Positions 23,303 to 35,214 of a stretch of DNA of 64,000 nt are shown here, piece by piece. Positions within the stretch are counted from its first letter, which is position 1. The number at the start of each line of letters is the position of its first letter. Source of the DNA: Crambe crambe (taxonomy: Eukaryota; Porifera; Demospongiae; Poecilosclerida; Crambeidae); NCBI GenBank assembly GCA_963924555.1, contig OZ004590.1:930001-994000 (forward strand), written 5' to 3'. The translations under genes were made by a program, and so were the position numbers. A model generated the notes under the pieces. That model searched no databases. It worked only from the letters and a program-made list of their open reading frames with translations, and was not told the origin of the DNA.

Positions 23303-24522
23303 ACCTCAGTCTTCATGGAGAGGAGAGGAGAGGACACTCACTAACCAGCAGTGGGGATATAATTCTTCCATCTGGCTTGGGGAAGTGGGATAATATTTGT
23401 AACATCTGAAATAGCTGAAAATATCCGAGTGTGCACTAAACTGATGGTGGGGGGATTATTAAGTGTAGGGAATTGTGTGATGGTGAGGTATGCATAATGT
23501 TGATGTGGGGAATTGTGTGATGGTGAGGTATACATAATGTTGTGTTTAATTGTGCAGTTTTGGATTTGTTACGTTTGACGATGTTGCCACTGCCAAGAAG
23601 GCATTATCAGAGAATGACGGAGCTGAAGTGGATGGCTTCAACATTGGTCTGCGTTTTGCAGAGGACCGTCCTCGTGATGGAGGAGGAGCAAGTGGTGGTA
23701 GGGGGAGAGGGGGAGGAGGAGGAGGAGGAGGTTTTCGGGGACGTGGAGGTGGTAGAGGAGGTCAGTAATGAAATAATGTACATCAGTAAATTTTCATGTG
23801 TAAAAAAAAATTTTTTTCTTGGTTTGAAGGGCTCTTGTGCTTTAGATCTTGATTGAACCTATCATTCAATTTGTGTACCACCATTGTACCAGTCTAGTTG
23901 CAAGTGCAGAACAGCACTAGAGTGGTCCCAGGGCCAGATTGCTGCACTTTTTTTAGGTCAGCAGATAGTCGAATATGGAGTTCACTGTTTGACAAACTGT
24001 TGTTCAGCATAAGTTTGGTTCTTGTCTGCAGAATGAACTAGCTGCCTCCAAACCTAGTAACTCTGCATGATCCTTGTCAGGAATAAGTCTGCTTTCTTCA
24101 GATCACCAACATTCTATAGTATGCTTATGTTTTCATTGTCTTCATTACTTTGTGTTGATTAACTGTTGTTATAGCCTTTTTAAATGCAATCCTAACCCTG
24201 TCAATAATGCCCTGGAAAGCATATACAAAGACCTAGTAATACACTTGCAACTTGTTAACAATATGCTCCCTTCCATGATCATGTTACTGTCCAGAACTAC
24301 AGAGTTAATGTTATTGAGTTGACCACCCCATGATTTAAGTAAGCATGGTATGTGTTACTGTATGCTTTGGTCCTTTGCTTATTAAGTGTGCTGTATGATT
24401 TTTGTTGTGCAGGACGAGGAGGTGGACGTGGAGGAAGGGGAGGTGGTTACTCTGCTCCTCCTAGCAGGAAAGGCACCATTCAAAACTTCCAAGGCAGTAA
24501 AATGACTTTTGACAGTGACTAA
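18827..24522 (+). CDS. NCL: Nucleolin-like protein (acidic/Lys repeats, two RRMs, RGG tail)
   Basis: Thirteen exons, 720 codons: 18827-18850, 18911-19061, 19213-19677, 19752-19999, 20094-20211, 20366-20457, 20861-20996, 21871-22014, 22160-22286, 22613-22794, 23003-23165, 23558-23760, 24413-24522. Residues 10-455 are alternating Lys/Pro-rich and SSSEEE-type acidic stretches. RRM1 begins about residue 460 (CTLFVGNLSF, RNP1 GFGYAEF) and RRM2 about 577 (KLFVNNLNY, RNP1 GFGFVTF). A GGRG tail follows, ending KMTFDSD, close to the usual nucleolin terminus. Nucleolin acts in the nucleolus in rRNA transcription and pre-rRNA processing. Two RRMs instead of the four of vertebrates is common outside vertebrates. 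Reading through the last intron would end at a TAA at 23766 after GRGGQ, giving a shorter form. Introns hold a GA microsatellite and other repeats. Confidence 0.9.
21125..21400. repeat. Purine-rich intronic repeat related to 29770-30300
   Basis: Lies in nucleolin intron 7. Its tail ('ctgagaaagcagaaagacagcc' region and 'ataacgacatg') resembles the end of the repeat block in MOK intron 8 ('ctgagaaggcagagagctaacc' region and 'ataatgacatg'). Probably a dispersed element of unknown class. Confidence 0.35.
23258..23298. repeat. (GA)n microsatellite
   Basis: About 20 uninterrupted AG units in nucleolin intron 11. Confidence 0.95.
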
Positions 24523-24738
24523 TTTATTATTATGCCCAACAATCATATCTTCATGCAAGAATATATTGGTGTTGCACTCTTTACTAAAAATATTAAATAT
24601 TATTATGGACAAAAAAATTTTTATTATTTTTTTTTCAAAATGGTTACAGTCACCCTTGCAATCTACAAGCCAGAACCACAGACATCAAACTTGGTTGAAC
24701 CACTGGTTCTGTGATTGCAAAGGTGATGTGTACATAAT

Positions 24739-26079
24739 TTAGGTTCGGAGGGTGTCGTATCTGTTGGTTCTGGTCTCCCTTTCTCCTTCCCACTTTGTTT
24801 TCTCATCAGTGGTGAGTATCTGCTCCATAATTTGCTGCATGACCTGGTCACAGTCTCCAAATATCCTCACTCCAAGGGCCTTCCCATCCTCTTCTCTGCA
24901 ACACAAGTCATCAAATGCCGTCTTCTGCCGATTGACAATGACTAATCTGAGAGGTTCTTTTCCCATTGTCACAAGATTGCATGCAGGCACTACTTGCATG
25001 GTAGTCCCAAGACTAAGTATCAAATCAGCCTCTCTAGCTTGTTTTTCAGCAGCTTTAATGATGCTCTCTTCAAGGTTATCTCCAAAGTTGATGATGCTGT
25101 CCTTCAAGTGGCCACTGCAGGAGCTGCGTTCACATCTCCTCCCAGTGCGGTGGTTCAACCCACAGGTCTTGCACTGGATAGCATGTTTGGGCTTCTTGAC
25201 ATCACTACAGCCTTCATCTTCAATCTCTTCAAAGTATTGGCTGGCAATATCGTCAACGACGTAGAAGGGTCGATGATACCTGTGGCCACACTTCTCACAC
25301 ACTTCAATAAATACATTGCCATGAAGTTCAGCCAGAGAGTCATGGCTGACTCCAGAAAGCCCATGCAAACCATCTCCATTCTGGGAAATGATGTAATTTA
25401 ACAGACCCAGATCCATCAATTTGACCAGGCTTTCATGAGTGTAAGTGGGCCTCAGGTCTTCATAAGGCACTCCATCATCTTCATCTGGTTCATCACTGTT
25501 AGTATCATCACCAAGTAAACTTCCCACTTTTTTGGTGACTGCTTCTCTGTCCATTTCTGTCCATTTTCCTCCCTTTCCACGATAGTCTCCAATGCCAGCA
25601 GAGGTGGAGATCCCTGCTCCTGTGAACGCTATGCAGTGTCCAGCATTTCTCAACATTGACACTATTTTAGTCGATGCCTCTTCAAGTGCAAGGACAGAAT
25701 CGTGCTTTTCTACAGTTTTGGCAGCTTCTTTGAGCATTGTTTGCTCTGCTGAACTCATCCTGATGGTCATGTTCTTGCGATTTCGTCGACGAGCATTCTT
25801 CATCAACTCCTGCCAGCACTGTTCGTGGAAAACTGCTTCACCTGATACAGACCATTCAACTGCTGACAGAGCTAAGAATGAGGTCAAGTCTGCTCTAGTT
25901 GGCAAGCCAGCCTTAATCTCTGTCCTGGGTTGATAATGGGGGTCAATTTTGCTGCTACTGATCGTGCAGATCTTAAGGGAGCAGGTTAGAATATGATGCT
26001 TGCTGCTTCGCTTTGCAGAAGGACTACTATCAGCCGCTCTTTTCACCGGTTCATCTCGGACATGCAAAGATTCAGCCAT
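24739..26079 (-). CDS. Sirtuin, class IV (SIRT6/7)-like NAD-dependent deacylase
   Basis: A single uninterrupted frame of 446 codons, unusual here because most neighbours have many introns. The catalytic core (about residues 150-430) shows GAGISTSAGIGDYRG for NAD binding, QNGDGLH with the catalytic His, ELHGN, a zinc-binding CEKC with later CKTC and CERSSC cysteines, INFGDNL and LGTTMQV. These features match SIRT7/SIRT6-type enzymes best. In QNGDGLH a Gly stands where SIRT7 has Cys. The N-terminal 130 residues are Lys/Arg-rich with RRRNRK, as expected of a nuclear enzyme, and are not otherwise recognised. It would remove acyl groups from lysine using NAD. The gene ends 217 bp from the convergent nucleolin gene and starts 199 bp from the divergent MOK start. 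Lack of introns could reflect an old retroposition. Confidence 0.9.
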   Translation of the reverse strand: MAESLHVRDEPVKRAADSSPSAKRSSKHHILTCSLKICTISSSKIDPHYQPRTEIKAGLPTRADLTSFLALSAVEWSVSGEAVFHEQCWQELMKNARRRNRKNMTIRMSSAEQTMLKEAAKTVEKHDSVLALEEASTKIVSMLRNAGHCIAFTGAGISTSAGIGDYRGKGGKWTEMDREAVTKKVGSLLGDDTNSDEPDEDDGVPYEDLRPTYTHESLVKLMDLGLLNYIISQNGDGLHGLSGVSHDSLAELHGNVFIEVCEKCGHRYHRPFYVVDDIASQYFEEIEDEGCSDVKKPKHAIQCKTCGLNHRTGRRCERSSCSGHLKDSIINFGDNLEESIIKAAEKQAREADLILSLGTTMQVVPACNLVTMGKEPLRLVIVNRQKTAFDDLCCREEDGKALGVRIFGDCDQVMQQIMEQILTTDEKTKWEGERETRTNRYDTLRT

Positions 26080-26278
26080 CTTGCGCGAACTAGGGGCACG
26101 CCCAAAACATTATAATGCTTACTCAGCATGCATGCATGTATGCAAGAGCTGTTCATTACATCATCCATATTTCTTGATCACCATAGCAACAATAATAGAG
26201 ATGGATAGACGTACCCAGTACTTGGGCTCTAAGAGATGACGATCCACGGTTCCTAAGACTAAAAATCGGGACTGCAAT
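26080..26278. promoter_or_regulatory. Bidirectional promoter, sirtuin / MOK
   Basis: 199 bp between the sirtuin ATG (minus) and the MOK ATG (plus). The sirtuin side has CpG-containing sequence (ttgcgcgaactaggggcacg). No TATA box is evident. Confidence 0.45.
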
Positions 26279-29200
26279 ATGCAAAGTAAGACCTTTGTAT
26301 ATCATTATGTTAGCTTAGTGCCCTGGGCATGGTAACTCTTGGTTACTTATCTGTGATGTTGCTAAGTTACCTGTCAGATCAATGAACGTGACTGTCACAA
26401 TAGTAGGACTTTCTTTGTAGATGATGCACAGGTTAGGGGTCCAGATCTGTGTAATAGAATAAGTATAGCTATATCTGCTAAAGATGCCAGTCCAGAAGCA
26501 AGGAAGTAATCTTTTCCCCAACAAGGATAAATCCAACAAGGATAAATGTAACCTTGTGATTGTCCCTAACTTCAATGGTAAGATAAACAATCTTATTAGC
26601 TTCTTAAAAGGACTCTATTGATATCCTGTGGTATAGAATTACATAGGGTTCTAGACCTTGAGGTGCTATATTATCTGCTCTATCAAGTTATAGCCCACTA
26701 ACATGAATTCCCTTTCTAAATTTAGTATTGTTGCTTTCTAGATTATCGGATTGTGGGTCGAATGGGTGAAGGAACATTTTCTGAAGTTCTAAAGTGTCAA
26801 AACCATATTGATGGTAAACTGTATGCTTGCAAGAGAATGAAACAGAAATATGAAAGGTTCGTTGGCACACCCTCAGCTCCTTCACATTCCCCCTACCTTC
26901 CTATTATCACTCCTATGTATACCTACTCTCTCTCTACCTGCCCTCCCTCTCTATCTTTCATCACTCCCTATCTCTATCTCCTCTTCTACCTCCTCTGCCT
27001 CCCTCTCTACTTGCCTCTCCTTTTACCTCTTCTCTTCCCTATTCTATCTTCTTGGTCTCATATTTTAGTGTGTTGGATTACCTATCTTATTATTGATAAC
27101 TGGATTTATTTATTGTGTTGACATCCATTGGTGCTTGGGCTCTTATTGAAGCTTTACATTTTAGAATAAGTTGTGTATTTATATCTGGACACATTATTCC
27201 TAATGTGGCACCAGGAACTGAAAGTGCAGTTTATTTGAAACTTCAATCATGGAGCTTTAATGGACTTTAGCACTTTACTTGCAGCCTTTAAAACTTAGTT
27301 GGTACTTTGTTCAAGGATACTATATACGTTGGCTGTGATCATTTTCATATGATTTTTCACAAATCCAGTCACATTGTTGTTTGGGTATACAATCATGATG
27401 TTACAGTATTGCTCATTGTGTATTTTTCCAGTGTGGAGCAGATCAATAACCTGCGTGAGATCCAGGCTCTGCGTAGACTCAATCCCCACCCAAACATCAT
27501 TCAACTAAAAGAAGTCATATTGTAAGTGGCCACCACCTTCCATGATAACCACTGTCCCAGTGTTTCATTTTTCATGTAGTGATCGCCAGAGTAAGACACT
27601 TTCATTGATCTGTGAGCTAATGGATATGAATATTTATGAGTTTATTAAAGGTACTACGTAGGTACAGTATAATCATACACATACCTGTAGTGAGATAAGA
27701 AATCCAATTGTCCAAATAGGACGTATAATACAATTCCTTGAAGTGGTAGAAAATTACCAGAGGTACTCTTAGCTGTGAGTGTGTTCAGTACGTGGGGAGG
27801 GCTCTCAGCTTCATAGATCACTTGCACTAGCTAACTTATTGTTCCTTTGTTGCCATTGCAGATAGAAAGAGTTTTATTCCAGAGGAGAAGGTCCAGATGT
27901 ACATGTACCAATTATGCAAGTCCATCTACCACATGCACAAGAATGGGATATTTCACAGAGACGTCAAACCAGAAAACATCCTTATCAAGGTACTCAGCTA
28001 TGTACTAGGATAATGAAACAAATAATCGTGACAGGGCACCAACAGTAAAGTGTTGGCCAGCTACAAAGTTCTAGAGCTTACTCTCCAACATATGGTTTGC
28101 TGAATTATGACGGCACTTTTTTTTGTAGGATAATACATTAAAGCTTGCAGACTTTGGGTCATGTAAGAGTGTGTACTCCAAGGAGCCTTACACTGAGTAT
28201 ATTTCCACTCGATGGTACCGTGCTCCAGAGTGCTTGCTCACTGACGGTTTCTATGGCCACAAGATGGACATGTGGAGTGTAGGTTGTGTCATATTTGAGG
28301 TGATGACCCTGCGCCCCTTGTTTCCTGGCTCTAACGAGGTAGACCAGGTCTCTAGGATCCATGACGTCATAGGCACTCCATCATCAACCATATTACAGAA
28401 GTTCAAGAAGCAGTAAGTTTTATAGGTAGCCAAGGAACTGTTAGCCTCCAGGTTTCCAGGCCTATTTAGAAAGGGGGGAGACGAGGCTAAAGAACTGTGA
28501 AACACCTGTACACACCAGTTGCAAACCAGTCCTTTGCTTGACAAAATAATATTAACTGCTAATACTCCTTAGCCTTCTTACTATTATTATGGATTCGTTT
28601 ATTTTGCAGCCAATCACGTCACATGGACCTTAATTTTCCATTAAAGCAAGGGAGCGGCATTAGTGCCATGCTTAAACATGGCAGCAAAGGATGTGTGGAC
28701 CTGATCACACAGCTCTGTACCTACGACCCCGACAGTCGTCTTACTGCTAAACAAGCCCTCAGGCATCCTTACTTTAGGAACCTCAGGTACACACACCCAC
28801 CATCCATTCCCTGTAGTCCATATCCATCTCTATATCTCAATATATGCTATGCATGGGCATAAAAGAATCCTGCATCTATCCTCTGCCATTGCAACTACTT
28901 AATAAATATAGTTCTAACTGTCAGGAAGAACAGACCCCCATAATATCTTATACACAATATACATTCAGTTTGGTGGATTATTGTAATCCTCTAAGAATTT
29001 GGGAACTCATCGGAAGCCTTTTATCATGTGCTTATCACTAATTATGTGAATTTTGAGACAGAAGATTGTGTTGCCATGGCCTGAAAGTACTTGGTGGCAT
29101 TACATAACTTACTTACTCAAGTGCTTGCATGTTGCCACTTACATTGAAACTTATAAGTGATTGCAATTTTAAGGTCACAAATTGCTACATGTACTATATA

Positions 29201-31745
29201 GTAGATATTGTGTGTGTGCATTTGGTATTAAGTATCATGTTGATGCAGAGAGGCAGAGAGGAGAGCAAAGCAAGATGTTCGTAGCCCTCTTATTGCTGAA
29301 TCAGTGAGTTCCAGGCTCCTGGTTTCAAATCCCCAATCTTCACGCATACAACGTAGTAACCCTCATCATCATAAGAAGTTACGCCACAGATCGAGACTAA
29401 ATCAGGTACTCCATGTAGAACTTCAATCATTGAAACAGAAATTAATTCTATGCCTAAAGTTTAAGGGGAAACAAGTACTGTAGGTCATGCTAGTCAATCA
29501 GTTTTGCTCTGTTTACTCAACAGGCAAACTTCAATCGGTGCAGCAGTGCTCAGTACTATAGCCTCGACTATTTATTACAGCTTCTCATCACTTTTTAGTT
29601 GCTGCCTTAGATGTTCATTATCCCATCAGTCTTTGTTTTTGCCCAAAGTCCCGAGGCGCAGTGCTGGAGGCATCTATGGTACCTACGTCTTATTGGTAGC
29701 ATGCACAAATGGTTGTATGCATGCGACCTTGGCATGGCAGTTCAGCCATGCATGTGCCAGCAGCTTAGCAGTTAAAAGTAAAGCAGCAAGAGCAGACAAG
29801 AAGTTAACGATATTTTGAGAAAGTACTGGGAGCAAGAAAACCAACATGAAAGCCTTAGGTAAGCAACGAGAGCAGAGGGTACAAAGATCGTCTGAAAAGG
29901 CAGCAAAAGAGCCTACAAGAGAGCCTTAAATAGCAAGAACAGAAGCTACCAAGTAGTTGTTCCATAAACAGCAGAGGGTATATAAAGCTCAAGATTTATG
30001 ATCAGCAGCAGGAGAGCCTACATCACCACTGAGCAAGATCATCTAGCAAGAGAGCCTTAAATAGCAAGAACAGAAGCTACAAAGTCACAAGTAGTTGTTC
30101 TTAAGAATGAGATTAAAGCAGCGAGAACCATAAACAGCAGAGGGTATACAAAGCTCAAGATTTATGATCAGCAGCAAGAGAGCGTACAAAAAAGCCTTAA
30201 AATAGTAAGATACAAAGTCATAAAGTCCTGAGAAGGCAGAGAGCTAACCACCATAGCTAAATACTAACTTAGCTAAAGTCATTGATGTAATAATAGAACA
30301 ATAATGACATGCATGGTTGTACCTGCAAAATAAATCAGTGACAAGGTAACCATCATACTGCGTACCAAGGATCAAGTCGTTTAAAAGACAAACTTGTTAG
30401 TTCTCTTGTTTGCTGGTCTTTCTCTTAAACAAGCTCTACTAATCCCCTTACTTATTATTGCTTTTGTCGTTATATTTTACAGTGGACTCCCTCTAATCTG
30501 GCCATGTTTGGGGCCAGTAAAATTGCCGTGATTAGAGGGGTGGCCTCAGTACATTTATATTATGAAGTATACATGGGGACTTCTAAAAGTGTCCTGAATA
30601 CAGGGGTAGCCTCTTTTCAGGGGTCCTGATTAGAGGGAGTTCTACTGCTATGCCCTAGTGGCTGGAGCAATGATTATGTGATTTCTATGCCATGACCATG
30701 CAGCTTGGAGTGGGAGAGTACTACAGCAGTGGGATAGGCTCAAGTGCTGCAGTCAGTGGAGTAGGAAGTAGACACTTGCCTGGGGGAGGAGTCGAGGGGC
30801 AGTTTCTGCCCTCTATCAGCAAGCAATCATTTCACCAGCAGCAGCAGCAGCACCCTCACCCTAACCATCAACGACATGGAATGCCTCCTAGTGGCACCAC
30901 TTCAGGCTACACTTCCATGTCCATGTCCACCAAGAGCATAGCACATGACACATTCCTACCTTCCATCTATGGAGATAAAGTCTCATCTCAGGTATGTGTG
31001 CCTATACATAGGTTATGTGGTATGAATTATCAGGTTTGCCACCACCAAATTTATAGCAGGTGTGACATGACATAAACTGAACCTTGAGCTTTGAGCTCTG
31101 CACATGCATGCTCACTTACATGCTAAACGAGTAGCCTCGACCCCAGGCTTATAGAGGGCCTGGTACACAGTCACATGGGAGTAGAACTGGAGTAGAACTG
31201 GACTTACTAACACTTGTAAAGAATTCTACAGGCCGATCTATCTGTGATCCAGCTGATGAACAAAATCTACTTGATAGCTTACTAGCTAACGATACGCAAC
31301 TCCAATACTAATGTGCTGCTAGGCTAGGCTGGCTAAGCATAACAACACTTGACTTCAGTGGCAGCACAATACCCCTTCTTTTTCTCAGGCCTGGCCATGT
31401 GCTGGACGAATGGCAATGGGAATGTGTTTCCTTGGACACTGAGTTTCTATGGTTTCTATGAATATTTTTATAAAAAGGGGGTCTGAGGCCAAAGCTACTA
31501 AATGAGCATACCCTAATTTCGTTGAATGTCACCCATTTATGTGTGTATAATTATTGTGTGTATGCAGCTATTTATGAACCCAATAATAATATATTATGCA
31601 GCATGCACTGTATCCTTCTGTTGGGCCAAAGCGCAGTCACCACCACCAGCCCCATCATCATCACCACCACCACATAACTCCAGCCCACAAGCAGCAACCT
31701 CCACACCTCCCAGCCATCACTAAACACAGAACAGGGGCTGGATAG
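26279..31745 (+). CDS. MOK: MOK-like MAPK-related serine/threonine kinase
   Basis: Ten exons, 486 codons: 26279-26285 (MQ plus one base), 26742-26856, 27432-27521, 27580-27650, 27862-27989, 28129-28412, 28610-28786, 29249-29405, 30704-30991, 31602-31745. The tiny first exon was chosen because ATGCAA plus one base before GTAAGA gives [15 protein letters not shown], matching the family start. The kinase domain spans residues 4-290: glycine loop [11 protein letters not shown] lysine in [18 protein letters not shown] in [15 protein letters not shown] activation motif and STRWYRAPE. All key residues are present. The C-terminal tail (about 195 residues) holds a Gln run, Ser/Thr-rich sequence and seven consecutive His. 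MOK belongs to the MAK/ICK branch linked to cilia. Intron 2 is strongly pyrimidine-rich (26871-27056) and intron 8 contains repeats. Confidence 0.92.
29925..30210. repeat. Tandem duplicate of about 130 bp, purine-rich
   Basis: 'agagccttaaatagcaagaac' occurs at about 29928 and 30053. In both copies it is followed by 'aacagcagagggtata' and 'aagctcaagatttatgatcagcag'. It lies inside MOK intron 8 within a longer purine-rich block (29770-30300) and is non-coding. Confidence 0.6.
30480..30648. repeat. MITE, CAGTGGACTCCCTCTAATC family
   Basis: Terminal inverted repeats: CAGTGGACTCCCTCTAATC on the left and GATTAGAGGGAGTTCTACTG on the right, flanked by TA. Located in MOK intron 8. Related to the elements at 44773 and 35342. 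Confidence 0.65.
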
Positions 31746-32650
31746 ATAGTTTCAGTCTCCTCATTAATAGCTCTCTAATAACCTTCCTTTTGATCTCTCT
31801 GAATAAGATTTGTTGAATAACAAAGTATTCACATCATCAGCAAGATATTTATGCCTACATGTGATGTGCTATGCAAGTCTAATCTCCTAAAGTGCACACT
31901 CAGCCTGCTAGTCAGGTGCCCCATAAAAGTTCAACACTAAAGGTTCAGGTTCAACTTACCCTTTTCTGTTCAGCAATAAGTGGACTATGGGATGATAGAA
32001 AAAGGAGTGGCATAATTATGCAGGGGGGACTTCCTGCTGTTACCAATAATTAATGATCTAATGTGAGCATTATTGTGCAGAGCCCTAGCCTGCATGTAGT
32101 CAGTATACAATGACGTATGAGCAGAGATGCATTTGGAATACGGATACTTGAAATGAAATGAGCATGGGTCGATCATCATGAGAAGTTCGATAAGAAGTTT
32201 AAGTCCTTTCGATTTTCCTAATGGCGACTAACTAAAAAGAGGGCCTGGGGGAATGAGGCTACAGAGCCCTACACAATACATGCTATAACTGTCATGAAAA
32301 GTGTATGTCACACACTACCTGGCTTGACTACATCCATAGCTAAAAATAGTGCAAGCTATTGAGTTTCACATGGAGATAGCTTCTGTGCATTTTGCTATTG
32401 CATACCACACTTTTACTTGTAGGCTTCAATACATGTCGATATCAATGTACTACAGTAATTCATCTATTCCTTAGGGGGTATAGGGTGATTTTCCTGTGTT
32501 GGTTATAAGCTCCAGGTTCTAATAATTATGTGACAGGATGACTGATGCTGTCTTCCACGTAATAGCATTTTAAGCTGGGAAGGGGGGACTCCCTGGGAAT
32601 CTCCCTGTTAAAATTGTTATAGTTATAGCTATAATTATGTGAACTGCACC

Positions 32651-33926
32651 AGCTTTACATGATCCAGCAGATAAATAACCTCTACAGGCATGGGCTTGTT
32701 TGCATCCCAGCTATTGTGCAAGTTATTATGTAGTTGTGTCAGAGTGAGGTTCTACAATGCATCAAATGCATTATGCATTTAATGATTATCACATGTGCAT
32801 GCTGTGTTAGCAATAATAGCTAATGAGGTTCAAAGTGCACTGATGATATCAATGTTTGAGCAGCCATCTGTTTGTGTGCCACTGATACAAAAAGTGTAAT
32901 CATAACTTAACAGTGCAATACTGAAACATACTGCTGATCAGTTGCACAGGAGGTAGGCTCATACCAAATACATGTATTACTGCAAAGACATTAATATATG
33001 TAATAGCATGGTTAGCTGTGGTATTTGGGATTAATGACACGAGTAATGCAGGGGTAATAGCACAAGGAGAAGCCGAGTGCTATTTACTGCATTACAATAG
33101 ACTTCTTCTTCATCATCATCAGCAACAGAAAGCTAAAGAATCCCAAGTCCATAACACTGGCATCCACTAATGATAATGGTGCCTATACTTGCACCATGAA
33201 TCGAGCAGTACATATGAAATGTATCTGCCTTCCATCAAGAAGAACCTTCAGGATTATTGGCATTTTGGAACCAACTCGGCTGGCTTTTCAAACCATCATA
33301 GACATTATATATTATCGTCCACTGGCTAAAACTAGCTATACTAGTTTTTATGGTTCATGGAGCAGTCTGCAACATTGAATTCCCCATGCTGTGTATTTCC
33401 CACTACTCTGCAACGTTGAATTCCCCATGCTGTGTTTTCCCACTACTCTGGCAGGCAGTTGAGCGATGTATAGGGTTCAATTTAACACAGCTCCATTAGC
33501 TACCTACTCTAGTATAAAGATTCACCTAGTTATAGTGCCTGTTGAAATTTAGCTTTACATGATCCAGCTCTATAGCAGCAGACAAATAACCTCCACAGGC
33601 GCTAGGCATGGGCTTGCCAGCTATTGTGCAAGTTATCATGTAGCTAATACCTTTGTGTCAGGGTGAGGTTCTACACTTTGTAGCTCTACTCAGCTATGCA
33701 TTATGCATTCACATGTGCATGCTGTGTTAGCAATAATAATGAAGTTCAAAGTGCACTGATGATATCAATGGACATGTGATTTGGTCTGTTTGTGTGCCAC
33801 TGATACAAAAGTTGTATTTGTATTTTAGTGCATACTGTATTTGTATTTTAGTGCATACTGCACTGCTGATCAATTGTACAGGAGGTAGGCTCATACCAGA
33901 TACATGTACATATATTATTGCAAAAG
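32651..33926. repeat. Diverged direct repeat pair, about 340-375 bp each
   Basis: Copy 1 is 32651-32990 and copy 2 is 33551-33926. Both start 'agctttacatgatccagc', contain 'cacatgtgcatgctgtgttag' pieces and 'gtgcactgatgatatcaatg', and end near 'aggtaggctcatacca'. Indels are frequent. No coding content. Confidence 0.7.
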
Positions 33927-34433
33927 CATTTAGTACATGTATATTCAATTTGACACAGCTCCATTAGCTACCTACTTTAGTATACAGATTCACCTAGTTA
34001 TAGTGCATAATATCATCACTGGGAGGGGATGACATTATGCTACAGCATTTATTAGAAGGGGAATCACAAGGGGAACTCCCTGGGACTGAGTTAAAACATT
34101 GACACATGACAGCATGACATCATACATTACAGCTAGTTCTTGGAATTAACTAATGAAATAAATGGCAGTTAATACACATTTTGTATTTAGCTATATATTT
34201 GTCTGCTATAGAGTTATAACATGTAGCTATATATAACTGTGAATAAGGCAGTTCAAAATAAATACTTGTTTAATGGATTTCCCTGCCCTATTTTGACAAA
34301 ATAGAAACTTGTATATTGCTGTTTATCTTTGTACACTAGAATCCCATTATACTGCAGTTTATCCTTGTATACAGGAAAATATGACCATACAAATTCAAAG
34401 AAATACCATTAGCTACAGTATGCATGATGCATA

Positions 34434-34553
34434 CACTGTAAAAACGAAAGTGTGTACTGCACACTAAATTGTCCCAATACACACACCAAAAACAAAAACA
34501 GTGTGTGTATTGGGACAAAATGGTGTGCAGTAAACACTTTCATTTTTACAGTG
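34434..34553. repeat. Compact fold-back MITE with TA target duplication
   Basis: 120 bp made almost wholly of two arms: CACTGTAAAAACGAAAGTGT at the left and ACACTTTCATTTTTACAGTG at the right, pairing through the interior (attgtcccaatacacacac against gtgtgtgtattgggacaaaa). It is flanked by TA on both sides (34432-33, 34554-55), as expected for Tc1/mariner-type mobilisation. Confidence 0.8.
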
Positions 34554-35124
34554 TAGTATACGTTTATTTCGTCCTGCCTGCCTATAAGAAAGGGTTACTA
34601 ACACTTAGTTATGCAGCATCTGTGATGTTGAATTTGCATAGCTATACTAATGCCTATGTGCAGGTACTACATCCATTTTGAGTGGGGGGGCCCCCCAGCC
34701 CCCCTGCTTCTTATGCCCATGATATAATGCACTCATATGCAGGGGACTCTCTATGATTGAAACGGATTGTAGTTAGCATTCTATAATATGTATGCATGCA
34801 CAATTCATAATGCAGCTATTTAGAATATCTCAGCTATAATAACAATATGACTGTATGCAACATGCTAGCTAGTCTTTTCCTTGCAATTCAAAACTCTAGC
34901 TTGTCCATACATTGTTTAAATCCCACATTGCAGCACAGATGTAACTGACTAATACAATGTTATTGCAGACATGTGTCAATGTAATGTATCACAAGATATA
35001 TTGCACTCTGCTGGATGGAAAGATGAAGCATGCACATGGCTGTAGTCATTAGGCTTTTGTCCTTCCTGTTATTAAAATGTGTATTAGCTACTTCCTGAGA
35101 TTTAACTACTTCCTGTACATTATT

Positions 35125-35214
35125 CACAAAGTATAAAAAAGATTCATCGATTTAGAGTTAGCTAGCTATTTCTGTTAAATCTACTATGTGCCCACTGCAA
35201 TAAATCCAAGAATG
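35125..35214 (+). promoter_or_regulatory. TATA-type core promoter and first exon of the Kelch-Roc-Death gene
   Basis: TATAAAAAA at 35132 lies 80 bp before an ATG (35212-35214) that is followed directly by GTAAGT. Joined to the Kelch exon acceptor at 36011, this gives MDELNT in frame. It is the only TATA box I found well placed before a gene in this window. Confidence 0.45.

Larger units (their letters stand above)
31746..35124. other. Repeat-rich intergenic region
   Basis: 3.4 kb between MOK and the Kelch-Roc gene with no supportable gene. It contains a diverged direct repeat (32651-32990 and 33551-33926), a short tandem duplication (33369-33452), a repeated 'cagctccattagctacctact' block (33487 and 33957) and the MITE at 34434-34553. 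All ORFs are short and lack family resemblance. Confidence 0.6.

Noticed and set aside
24752-25933. Plus-strand frames of 113-170 codons
   Set aside because: Antisense of the sirtuin gene.
29504-29818. 104-codon frame in MOK intron 8
   Set aside because: Falls in repeat sequence without splice context or family match.
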